Of a DNA stretch of 40,358 bases, positions 14,578 through 21,688 are shown one piece after another. A program made the translations under genes and the position numbers. The notes under the pieces were generated by a model. It was not told where the DNA came from. It searched no databases and saw only the letters and a list, made by a program, of their open reading frames with translations. Location of the stretch: NCBI RefSeq assembly GCF_009911645.1, contig NZ_QWKI01000131.1, forward strand, positions 1-40,358. The letters run 5' to 3'. Origin of the DNA: Pseudoflavonifractor sp. 60 (GTDB lineage Bacteria > Bacillota > Clostridia > Oscillospirales > Oscillospiraceae). The stretch's first letter is position 1, and every line of letters begins with the position of its first letter.

Positions 14578-14949
14578 ATGCGTGTTTTAGTAGTTGAACC
14601 TGAACAGAGGCCGGAAGAGAGGGAGATTGAAGATTCTCTGAACGCTATGCAGGGTATCGTAGGCGGCCATATGCAGGCTATCTATCCTTTTAAGGAACCT
14701 GTCGCTCTGGTCTGCAATGAAAAGGGTCAGCTTATGGATTTCCCGCCGAATCGAGGATTGCGGGATGAACATGGGCAGATATACGACATCGTATTTGGCA
14801 CCTTCTTCCTCTGCGGCGCACCAGAGAATGACCATCTTGTCAGTCTGACTCCGGAGCAGATCAAACGGTATCAGGAGCGATTCTATACCCCGGAAATGTT
14901 CTGGGGCATGGATGGCCGTATCGTCTGTCTGCCGTTGGAGGTCGATTAA
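14578..14949 (+). CDS. DUF3846 family protein
   Basis: The 123-residue product follows the DUF3846 pattern: RVLVVEPEQRPEEREIEDSLNAMQGIVGGHMQAIYPF, then PVALVCNEKGQLMDFPPNRGL, DIVFGTFFLCGAP and LTPEQIKRYQERF. The family is typical of plasmids, phages and conjugative elements in Bacillota and has no assigned activity. GAAGGGAG precedes ATG 14578, and the frame upstream belongs to the previous gene's region. It ends the coupled small-gene series and is followed by a strong terminator. Confidence 0.9.
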   Translation: MRVLVVEPEQRPEEREIEDSLNAMQGIVGGHMQAIYPFKEPVALVCNEKGQLMDFPPNRGLRDEHGQIYDIVFGTFFLCGAPENDHLVSLTPEQIKRYQERFYTPEMFWGMDGRIVCLPLEVD

Positions 14950-14963
14950 GCAAATCTACCTTT

Positions 14964-15003
14964 GAGGGAATCCTTTGCGCCGCAAGGGGTTCCCTCTTAT
15001 TAT
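14964..15003 (+). terminator. Rho-independent terminator
   Basis: A 16-bp stem (GAGGGAATCCTTTGCG against CGCAAGGGGTTCCCTC) with almost no loop, then TTATTAT. It closes the 13.1-14.9 kb unit. Confidence 0.8.
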
Positions 15004-15032
15004 GCCCTATCATCGAAAGGAGCTGAAAAAGC

Positions 15033-15551
15033 ATGAGGGCTTTGCGGCCTATGACGAAAGAGGAACGGGAGTTTGCGGAGCAACACCACGATATGGTCGT
15101 TGATTATCTCCGCTATAAACGTCTCCCAATGGATGATTTCTATGACATCGTGATCTTTGGCTACCTCTCCGCTGTGCAGCAGTATTTTCGCAACCCTCCC
15201 GCCGGGGTGGAGTTCAAGGCGATGGCGTTCCGGGCTATGAAAGATTCCATTCTCCGGGAGGGTGAATACCATGCCCGTGCTAAACGCTGTGGCTACACCG
15301 TAAGTCTGGATACTGAGGGCTACCATAGCACCATTCCTGACCAAAAGCAGGACGTTGAACGTCAGACCGAGCGCAAGGCCCTTCTGGAACAGGTGGCAAA
15401 GGTAGCCACGCCAAGGGAAAACAAAATCATTGAACTGCTGGTAGATGGTTTTGCGCTGCATGAGGCCGCACGGCTCTTGAAGATGCCGAGGGCTGCCGCT
15501 GAAAGCTGCATGGAAAGTTTCTGTTTCCGGGCCAGAGCCGCTATCGGCTGA
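15033..15551 (+). CDS. Sigma-70-like factor (phage/plasmid type)
   Basis: The N-terminal half (KEEREFAEQHHDMVVDYLRYKRLPMDDFYDIVIFGYLSAVQQYF) matches sigma region 2 of small sigma-like proteins carried on clostridial mobile elements. The C-terminal half (LEQVAKVATPRENKIIELLVDGFALHEAARLLKMPRAAAESCMESFCFRARAAI) is a region-4 type HTH. At 172 residues it is in the ECF size range. It could direct RNA polymerase to promoters on the element; no anti-sigma gene is adjacent. The factor may instead work only as a DNA-binding regulator. Confidence 0.75.
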   Translation: MRALRPMTKEEREFAEQHHDMVVDYLRYKRLPMDDFYDIVIFGYLSAVQQYFRNPPAGVEFKAMAFRAMKDSILREGEYHARAKRCGYTVSLDTEGYHSTIPDQKQDVERQTERKALLEQVAKVATPRENKIIELLVDGFALHEAARLLKMPRAAAESCMESFCFRARAAIG

Positions 15552-15565
15552 TGCTGGAGGTGTCT

Positions 15566-15796
15566 ATGAAAGAACTTTGGATTCGGCTGGGGGCAATTAT
15601 CAAGATCACCGAGGCCGAGGAACAGGCCATCTTTGGCGATGACGAGGAAAAAATGAGAGATGCCCTGCGGCTCATAATTGCCGAGGGCCGTTTCTGCCCG
15701 GACGAGGAAACCTACATTCCCAGCAAGGCCGTGCAGGAGTTCAACCGCACCTATGGTACGGCCTATGAGGAAGAAAATTGGTGCTGTGATTTGTAA
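15566..15796 (+). CDS. Hypothetical acidic protein (76 residues)
   Basis: CTGGAGG lies 6 bases before ATG 15566; the in-frame ATG 15551 has no ribosome binding site. The helical, acidic product has ELWIRLGAIIKITEAEEQAIFGDDEEKMRDALRLIIAEG followed by FCPDEETYIPSKAVQEFNRTYG. No family is recognised. It is 15 bp downstream of the sigma-like gene and probably shares its transcript. Confidence 0.55.
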   Translation: MKELWIRLGAIIKITEAEEQAIFGDDEEKMRDALRLIIAEGRFCPDEETYIPSKAVQEFNRTYGTAYEEENWCCDL

Positions 15797-15800
15797 CGCA

Positions 15801-15845
15801 TGGCTGGGGCCGGTGTTCATCGGCTCCAGCCAATTACTATTTTAT
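15801..15845 (+). terminator. Hairpin terminator
   Basis: A 12-bp stem (TGGCTGGGGCCG against CGGCTCCAGCCA, one G-T pair) with an 8-base loop and a weak T-rich tail (ATTACTATTTTAT). Confidence 0.6.
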
Positions 15846-15856
15846 GGAGGCAGAAC

Positions 15857-16060
15857 ATGAAAGTCAAGGCATACATCCATAGTCTGAAAGACCATGAGCA
15901 TGACCGCCATGTGCTGGGCGAGGCTGAGATCATCCGGCAGATCGGGGACAATCGGTATCTGGCCGAGGTCAACGGCGTCCGTTGTACGGCGATTTTCAAC
16001 TTCTTCACCGGGGCCTACTATGTCGATGATGTGTACGGCATCGTGAAGGAGGTGGGCTGA
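15857..16060 (+). CDS. Small β-rich protein (67 residues)
   Basis: The start is placed at ATG 15857 after TGGAGG; the longer frame begins inside the terminator. The product KVKAYIHSLKDHEHDRHVLGEAEIIRQIGDNRYLAEVNGVRCTAIFNFFTGAYYVDDVYG looks like a single small β-barrel. It ends 2 bases before the DUF3560 gene, and the pair is translationally coupled. Confidence 0.6.
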   Translation: MKVKAYIHSLKDHEHDRHVLGEAEIIRQIGDNRYLAEVNGVRCTAIFNFFTGAYYVDDVYGIVKEVG

Positions 16061-16062
16061 GG

Positions 16063-17310
16063 ATGAAACCGTATATCTTCAATCTGGAAACGACCAAAAT
16101 TGAGCTGCATTTTGAGAAATCCGAGTATGCCGCCCTGACCACAGACCAGAAGGCCGATCTGAAAAGTGCATTCCTCTGGAGTCGTACCGGGAGCTGTTGG
16201 GTGAGCAGGGCCAAGGAACCGAATCTGTGGTGGGCAAAACAGGTCGCTGCCAAGCTGGGCTTCACCGAGGAACAGCGGGAGGGTGAGCGGCTGTCCTTCT
16301 CCGAACAGGTGGAGCGTCAGGCAGATCGGGCTGAGAGACGGGCCGAGCGTTACGAACAGTACGCAGAGAACGCAGAGCGCCGGGGTGCAGCCTTGCAGCA
16401 GCCCCTTAACCGGATGCACGGAGATATTGCGTTCTTTACCCAGCCGATTATTGCTGGTCATGCTGGAAGTCAGGCATTTGCACGTCGGCGGGAAAAGATG
16501 TTCGCTCAGTATGAGAAAGGCTTTGAGGAATATCGCAAGAGCGAATATTTCCAAGACAGAGCAAAGACAGCCAGGGCAACAGCAGATGGGGCAAAATACC
16601 GGGATATTGCCTATCTCGACCGCCGTATCAAGGAATGCAAGAAGGAAATCCGGGCCAGAAAAAAGAACATCGTCCACTATGAGGAAATTTTGGCGGCCAT
16701 GGAGAACGGCGAGAAGAAAAAGCGGTTTGACGGTACGCCAATTTCTGTAGAGGAAGTCACTAGCTGGATGGAACATGAGTTTGAGTTGATAGAAAAGGCC
16801 ATAGACAAGCAAGCGTTCCTGGAAGCCTGTGTTGACCAGTGCGGCGGTATCCAGTTCAGCAAGGATAACATCAAGATTGGCTTTCAAGTCCGGTTGAATG
16901 ATGGATTTGATTCCGAGGTTGAAGTAATTGGAGCTGGCCCGCAGAATATCACCTATCGCATACTGACCGGGGGTGCGAAGGGTATGGTTCTCCAAACTGC
17001 CTATGCCGAAATCAAGGAAATCATTAAGTCAGAGGAGCTTCAAGAAACACATCCCTTCAAGGTTGGCGAACAGTTCACAGCGGAACAATACGTCCGAGTT
17101 GATGATTCTCTCAAATGGGAGCGTGTTCGTGTGACCTATGAGATCATCAAGGCCAGCAGTAAGACGATCCAGTTGAAGCCCATTGATGGCGATGGGAAGG
17201 TCATCACTCGCAAACCGAGGAAAGCCTACAACGGCAGTTGGTGTTTCAGCATTGACGATGCCTATACCAACACTTTCTACAAGCCAGCGAAAGTAAGCGA
17301 GGCTGGTTAA
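16063..17310 (+). CDS. DUF3560 domain protein
   Basis: A 415-residue protein whose middle matches DUF3560: FSEQVERQADRAERRAERYEQYAENAERR, a long charged coiled coil at residues ~95-130, then a helical region ending in RRIKECKKEIRARKKNI. The first ~90 residues (FNLETTKIELHFEKSEYAALTTDQKADLKSAFLWSRTGSCWVSRA) form a separate domain common in front of DUF3560. The C-terminal ~150 residues are β-rich. The family is found on plasmids and integrative elements and its role is unknown. GGAGG is 12 bases upstream, with a nearer GAGG directly before ATG 16063. Confidence 0.8.
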   Translation: MKPYIFNLETTKIELHFEKSEYAALTTDQKADLKSAFLWSRTGSCWVSRAKEPNLWWAKQVAAKLGFTEEQREGERLSFSEQVERQADRAERRAERYEQYAENAERRGAALQQPLNRMHGDIAFFTQPIIAGHAGSQAFARRREKMFAQYEKGFEEYRKSEYFQDRAKTARATADGAKYRDIAYLDRRIKECKKEIRARKKNIVHYEEILAAMENGEKKKRFDGTPISVEEVTSWMEHEFELIEKAIDKQAFLEACVDQCGGIQFSKDNIKIGFQVRLNDGFDSEVEVIGAGPQNITYRILTGGAKGMVLQTAYAEIKEIIKSEELQETHPFKVGEQFTAEQYVRVDDSLKWERVRVTYEIIKASSKTIQLKPIDGDGKVITRKPRKAYNGSWCFSIDDAYTNTFYKPAKVSEAG

Positions 17311-17311
17311 G

Positions 17312-17668
17312 ATGGAGCATTATGTACCTTACGCCCGTTCAGATGTTGGCAGCAGTCAGGTGGAGTCCGTTGTTGAGTGGCTGGGGGTTAATGCGCTTTT
17401 GGCGAGGATGCGCCAGCTTCCACCAGAAAGCGAGTTCTCTATCCTGCTTGATTTCCTGGTGGAGTTTGCTGGTGCGCTTGAGCTGGCCGAACATCGGATG
17501 ACCGAGATATTGGTGGAACAATCGGCCATCAGCTACAAGGCCCACGCCGAGGTTGTAAAGATGGTTAAGTGCCGACTGACCGACCTTTACAATGATGCAG
17601 ACCAAAGTTGCTCCAAGACGATTATTAAGGATGGTGAAGAAAGTGCAGAAAAAACAGTCAAAATCTGA
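17312..17668 (+). CDS. Hypothetical helical protein (118 residues)
   Basis: It starts 1 base after the DUF3560 stop, so it is coupled to it. It is mostly helical and acidic: ESVVEWLGVNALLARMRQLPPESEFSILLDFLVEFAGALELAEHRMTEIL. A tail of charged residues overlaps the DNA ligase start by 38 bases. No motif is recognised. Confidence 0.6.
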   Translation: MEHYVPYARSDVGSSQVESVVEWLGVNALLARMRQLPPESEFSILLDFLVEFAGALELAEHRMTEILVEQSAISYKAHAEVVKMVKCRLTDLYNDADQSCSKTIIKDGEESAEKTVKI

Positions 17669-19676
17669 TGGTGTCAGTGTCCAGCGTATCACTGAATTGA
17701 CTGCAACGCTCAATCGTTATCGGTACGAATATTACAATCTTGCAAAGCCCAGCGTGTCCGATGCGGTCTACGACAGGCTCTTTGACGAGCTGGCAGCGTT
17801 GGAGCAGAAAACGGGGATCGTCCTTAGCAACTCCCCCACACAGACCGTAGGCTATGCTCCTGTGAGTTCGCTGCGGAAGGTCAGGCATACCATTCCGCTC
17901 CTTAGCCTGGACAAGACAAAACAGACCGATGATCTGGTTTCTATGCTTACCGTGGCCCCGGCGCTGCTCATGCTGAAGCTGGACGGCCTGACCGTTAAGC
18001 TCTGCTTTGAAAACGGCAGGCTGGTCCAGGCATCCACCCGTGGGGATGGTGAGGTGGGCGAAGATGTGACCCACAACATCCCGGCGTTCTGCAACGTGCC
18101 ATTGAAGATCCCACACAAAGGGAAACTCACGATCACGGGAGAGGGCCTGATCCATACTGACGATTTCGAGCAGATGAAGGACACCGAGGGCAAAGACGTT
18201 AAAAATGCCCGGAATCTTGCCGCTGGTTCTATTCGGCTGCTTGACCCGTCCATCTGTAAGGATCGCCGCATCTACTTTTATGCCTTCAACGTCATTGAGG
18301 GTATGGATACTCTTGGCAGCAACGCAGACAGCCGGGGATGGCTGTTGGAAGATTTGGAGCCTCTTGGCTTTGAGGTCTGTCCCTTTGTTCGTATGTCAAA
18401 AGGCGCGTCCCAGGCAGAGACGGAAAGCAAAATTCAACATCTGCGGTCTATCGCCAATATCGAAAAGTTGCCCATTGATGGAATTGTGCTGCGCTATGAC
18501 AGTATTTCCTTCTCCAAGACGCTGGGGAGGACAGGGCATCACTACAAGGACGGCATTGCGTTCAAGTTTGAGGACGATGTGATGGAGACAGTCTTCCGTT
18601 CCATTGAGTGGACGCCAAGCCGTTCCGGGGAAATTGCGCCCGTAGCCCTGTTTGACCCTGTGGAGATTGACGGCTGCACTGTGTCGAGGGCCAGCCTGCA
18701 CAACCTGTCCTTCATCAAGGAACTGGAACTGCACCCAGGCTGTCGTATCCTCGTTTCCAAGCGCAACATGATAATTCCCCACATTGAGGAAAACCTTGAC
18801 CGTGGCCGTTATGCCCCCAGCCTGATCCCGAAACGCTGTCCTTGCTGTGGAAAGCCTACGAGGATCTACGCTCGTTCTGGTGGCAAGGGGGGCCAAGTGG
18901 CAACGCTCCACTGTGATAATCCTGACTGTGGCAATCAAACGCTGCGCAAGTTCGTCCACTTCGTCGGGAAAAAGGCCATGGACATTTCCGGTATCTCAGA
19001 AGCAATACTGGACAAGTTCATTTCTGCGGGATTCCTGACCACATATCAAGACCTCTACCATCTGGACAGATACCGCCATCAGATTATAGGTATGGAGGGT
19101 TTCGGTATCAAGTCTTACAAAAACCTCCAGGATTCCATCCACGCCAGCAGAAAGACCACTTTTGTACGTTATCTGGTGGCTATGGACATTCCCATGATTG
19201 GAAGGACTGCGAGCCGGGCATTGGATAACTACTTCGGCGGCAGTTTGGACGATTTTGAGAAAGCCGCGATAAGCGGCTTTGACTTTACCTCGCTGCCAGA
19301 CTTCGGTGCAACTCTGAGTGGAAATATTCACGCTTGGTTTAGCGTTCCCGACAATCTGGAGCTGTGGAAAACGCTTCAGAAAGAATTTACATTTGAAGAT
19401 AGAAAGGAAAATATCACCATGGAAAACAAAAACAGCGTAACCTACAGCCCCTTCTACGGCTGCACCATCGTTGCCACGGGCAAGCTGGAGCACTTCACCC
19501 GTGACGGCATCAACAGCAAGATCGTCAGCCTCGGGGCCACCGCTGGCAGCTCCGTGACCCGCAAGACCAGCTACGTTATCTGCGGGGAGAAGCCCGGCAG
19601 TAAGCTCACCAAGGCCCGGGAGCTGGGCATCCCCGTTTTGACCGAGCAGGAGTTTCTTTCTATGATCCCCGCGTAA
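17631..19676 (+). CDS. ligA: NAD-dependent DNA ligase
   Basis: From ATG 17631 the product has 681 residues, the full length of bacterial LigA (E. coli 671). Domains in order: the Ia NAD-binding helix pair (YRYEYYNLAKPSVSDAVYDRLFDEL), the adenylation domain with KLDG at Lys116 as nucleotide acceptor and TRGDGEVGEDVTHN after it, an OB domain, a four-Cys zinc finger (CPCCGK...CDNPDCGN near residues 400-430), helix-hairpin-helix repeats (GMEGFGIKSYKNL), and a C-terminal BRCT domain. It seals nicks during replication and repair. An intact second ligase on an element is unusual and fits the replication/recombination genes around it. GTG 17643 is an alternative start. Confidence 0.95.
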   Translation: MVKKVQKKQSKSDGVSVQRITELTATLNRYRYEYYNLAKPSVSDAVYDRLFDELAALEQKTGIVLSNSPTQTVGYAPVSSLRKVRHTIPLLSLDKTKQTDDLVSMLTVAPALLMLKLDGLTVKLCFENGRLVQASTRGDGEVGEDVTHNIPAFCNVPLKIPHKGKLTITGEGLIHTDDFEQMKDTEGKDVKNARNLAAGSIRLLDPSICKDRRIYFYAFNVIEGMDTLGSNADSRGWLLEDLEPLGFEVCPFVRMSKGASQAETESKIQHLRSIANIEKLPIDGIVLRYDSISFSKTLGRTGHHYKDGIAFKFEDDVMETVFRSIEWTPSRSGEIAPVALFDPVEIDGCTVSRASLHNLSFIKELELHPGCRILVSKRNMIIPHIEENLDRGRYAPSLIPKRCPCCGKPTRIYARSGGKGGQVATLHCDNPDCGNQTLRKFVHFVGKKAMDISGISEAILDKFISAGFLTTYQDLYHLDRYRHQIIGMEGFGIKSYKNLQDSIHASRKTTFVRYLVAMDIPMIGRTASRALDNYFGGSLDDFEKAAISGFDFTSLPDFGATLSGNIHAWFSVPDNLELWKTLQKEFTFEDRKENITMENKNSVTYSPFYGCTIVATGKLEHFTRDGINSKIVSLGATAGSSVTRKTSYVICGEKPGSKLTKARELGIPVLTEQEFLSMIPA

Positions 19677-19700
19677 ACTGTTCTATTGGAGGAACCAATT

Positions 19701-19859
19701 ATGCTGATTTTGGTTGTGGAATCTGCGGAAATTCCCGAATTTCGAGACATATCGGAAGATCTGTTAAAACACAATGTTGGTGTATGTGCAAATAATGCAG
19801 TTGCGCATCAAAATATGTCCACTCCCTGTAATCTTCACTTGCATAAGTATGAGAAATGA
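19701..19859 (+). CDS. Hypothetical 52-residue protein
   Basis: TGGAGGAACC lies 5-10 bases before ATG 19701, a good initiation region. The product starts with a hydrophobic strand (MLILVVESAEIPEFRDISEDLLKHN) like the first βα of a small α/β domain, then loses regular character. It may be a truncated gene. Its 3' end contains the promoter for the next gene. Confidence 0.45.
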   Translation: MLILVVESAEIPEFRDISEDLLKHNVGVCANNAVAHQNMSTPCNLHLHKYEK

Positions 19860-19867
19860 TTTATAAT
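19839..19867 (+). promoter_or_regulatory. Sigma-A type promoter
   Basis: TTGCAT at 19839-19844, a 17-bp spacer and TATAAT at 19862-19867, about 50 bp before the 105-residue gene at 19919. Confidence 0.7.
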
Positions 19868-19918
19868 AGAAACAGGAAGATAGCAACAAACATTATTTGG
19901 CTTATGCGGAGGCAGATT

Positions 19919-20236
19919 ATGGAAAGCGAATTGGTATTAGACTTGGATGAACTCGTTCAGTATCTAGCAGAGAAGTGCGGATGCACTGTTGAAGATGCAG
20001 ATATGTACCTCTATGGTGAAGAAGAGTATCTTGCCTCAATCGGTATCAGTGGGTATGGTCACGAAGATGAAACTCCATTCCTCCCGGATGAGGAGACTGC
20101 TAATGCCGTGGTCGAAGTTCAAGCTATTGAAGACTATGTGGTTGAGCACAAAGGATTAGATAGAGAACTTGTAGAAGAACTCGCTCAGGCAGAAGCGGAA
20201 TATATGGAAGAAAATGGGTTCACAAAGAGCTGCTGA
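19919..20236 (+). CDS. Acidic hypothetical protein (105 residues)
   Basis: ATG 19919 is preceded by GCGGAGG. The product is strongly acidic and helical: LDLDELVQYLAEKCGCTVEDADMYLYGEEEYLASIG, then PFLPDEETANAVVEVQAIEDYVVEHKGLDRELVEELAQAEAEYMEENG. The first part may be a small DNA-mimic or helical adaptor; neither is proven. It has its own promoter and is followed by the palindromic repeat copy A. Confidence 0.55.
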   Translation: MESELVLDLDELVQYLAEKCGCTVEDADMYLYGEEEYLASIGISGYGHEDETPFLPDEETANAVVEVQAIEDYVVEHKGLDRELVEELAQAEAEYMEENGFTKSC

Positions 20237-20288
20237 TTTGCACAATAGCCGCTCAACTTGATTTCCGCTCAAGTAGGCTGCATCAAAG

Positions 20289-20415
20289 CGGTCGTTTGTT
20301 GGACTAATTTTAGGAAGAAAAACGCCCCAGAATCACTTGATTCTGGGGCGTTTTGTTTCAAAATCAACATTCCTATAGCCATGCGTTATGGGGCAATCGG
20401 AGGCGTTGTGAAATT
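20289..20415 (+). repeat. Palindrome-bearing repeat, copy A (res-like / resolvase leader)
   Basis: This segment is related to 27061-27203. Shared parts in order: CGGTCGTT plus GACTAATTTT (19 of 23 positions across the block), a long perfect palindrome, TTTCAAAATC-AC-TTCC, and ATCGGAGG against ATTGGAGG. The palindrome here is a 17-bp perfect stem with a 2-base loop at 20319-20354, ending in TTTTG, and could also terminate transcription. After the GGAGG a GTG-AAA remains where copy B has the resolvase ATG-AAG, but no resolvase follows. Compared with B it lacks an 11-bp block. Confidence 0.65.
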
Positions 20416-20542
20416 TGATATGGTACAATAAGTTTCGGAAAAAGGAAGTAAGCATCCAGCCCACAGGCAATTTGACACGAGAAAGAGAATAACTTATGTG
20501 CCAAGCGGATCTGTTATGTAGAATATGAGGAGATGTGACGAT

Positions 20543-21637
20543 ATGCAACGATTCAATATCAACTGGACGGCAAAAGCCCTGGCAAACCAGATGGAGAAGG
20601 GCAAAGTCAATTACGACAACGCCGTACAGCGCAATCTTGTGTGGGATGCAGAGAAAAAATCCCTCCTGATCCACAGCATGATTTATGGCTATGCGATCCC
20701 TGCCATGTACTTTACCCGTGACGAAAACGGCGTTTATGACAGCTTGGACGGAAAGCAGCGGTCCAATGCCATCAGCGAATATCTCCACGATGAATTTGCG
20801 TTGACTCCCGAGACCCCTACTGTCGTAGATGACAACGGGTGCGTGGAAGATGTCAGCGGACTGTATTTTTCGCAGTTGCCCGAATGGGCGCAGGATCGAA
20901 TTAAGGATTATAACCTCACGATTTACTATTATGAGGGAATGACCGAAACGGAAATCAGAGAGTTCTTCCGCAGGCTGAATAACGGCAAGCCTTTGAGTGC
21001 TATTGAGCTGACCCGTGCCAATGTCCCCAGCCTGACGACCTTCCAGCAGCTCGCCAAGCACAAGGCGATTCAGTTCGTAGTATCGGAGGCTGGCCGGAAA
21101 CGGTTCACGGACGAGATGATTGCCATGCAGCTTTACCAGCTAATCACAGAGGAATCCCCTGACTTCTCCACCAAGCCCTTCCGGGAGTGGGCCAGCAAAG
21201 TCGAGGTTGACGGTGAAATTCTGGACACGATTAGCTCTGGGCTGGACGCCTATGTGGTGTTCGTCAGGAGCCTGATTGATGTCAACAATAAGGTTCTCCG
21301 CACTGTCAAGGGTAGAACGCACTTCATCAGTTGCGCCTATTACTGCTGTCTTGCAGTCGAAAATGGTGTGAGCCAGGACGAGATCAACCGCACCCTGACC
21401 GAGTTCTTCGGTGGGCACCCTTCTATATCTCCGGAGTACAATCACACGGTATCTGCTGGCAGCGCAAAGCCTACTTCGGTGCAGACACGGCGGGATGTTA
21501 TGCGGTCTTTGCTCCCGGCAACAGACGAGACGGAGGGACCTGACCCGAAAGGCGTTGATGATATGGACGATTCAGAACAATTCGAGGAGGAAGATCATGC
21601 GGTGTATGGCTCCGCTTTCCCGGAGCAGACCGCATAA
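20543..21637 (+). CDS. DUF262 (GmrSD N-terminal / ParB-like) protein
   Basis: ATG 20543 is chosen because AGGAGA lies 9 bases before it; ATG 20525 is in frame but poorly placed. The 364-residue product carries the DUF262 core: a QRNLVWDAEKKSLLIHSMIYGYAIPAMYF block, then DSLDGKQRSNAI, the family's D-G-x-Q-R nucleotide-binding/hydrolysis motif, and FFRRLNNGKPLSAIELTRA. DUF262 is the nuclease/NTPase half of GmrSD-type modification-dependent restriction enzymes. The C-terminal DUF1524 nuclease half is absent; instead there is a helical region and an acidic tail (DDMDDSEQFEEEDHA). It may be a stand-alone regulator or a defence protein. Confidence 0.85.
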   Translation: MQRFNINWTAKALANQMEKGKVNYDNAVQRNLVWDAEKKSLLIHSMIYGYAIPAMYFTRDENGVYDSLDGKQRSNAISEYLHDEFALTPETPTVVDDNGCVEDVSGLYFSQLPEWAQDRIKDYNLTIYYYEGMTETEIREFFRRLNNGKPLSAIELTRANVPSLTTFQQLAKHKAIQFVVSEAGRKRFTDEMIAMQLYQLITEESPDFSTKPFREWASKVEVDGEILDTISSGLDAYVVFVRSLIDVNNKVLRTVKGRTHFISCAYYCCLAVENGVSQDEINRTLTEFFGGHPSISPEYNHTVSAGSAKPTSVQTRRDVMRSLLPATDETEGPDPKGVDDMDDSEQFEEEDHAVYGSAFPEQTA

Positions 21638-21650
21638 TTGCTGTTGGAAC

Positions 21651-21688
21651 AGATATTGCCCCCCGGTAAATCCGGGGGCAATATCTTA
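21651..21688. terminator. Bidirectional terminator
   Basis: A 15-bp stem (AGATATTGCCCCC-CGG against CCGGGGGCAATATCT, one bulged C) between the convergent DUF262 and surface-protein genes. T runs are short on both sides. Confidence 0.7.

Noticed and set aside
20319-20354. 17-bp palindrome taken alone as a simple terminator
   Set aside because: It can terminate transcription, but the surrounding blocks match the resolvase leader at 27061-27203, so it is reported as part of that repeat.
20333-21061. 242-codon minus-strand frame
   Set aside because: Antisense shadow of the DUF262 gene, which carries the DGKQR motif on the plus strand.
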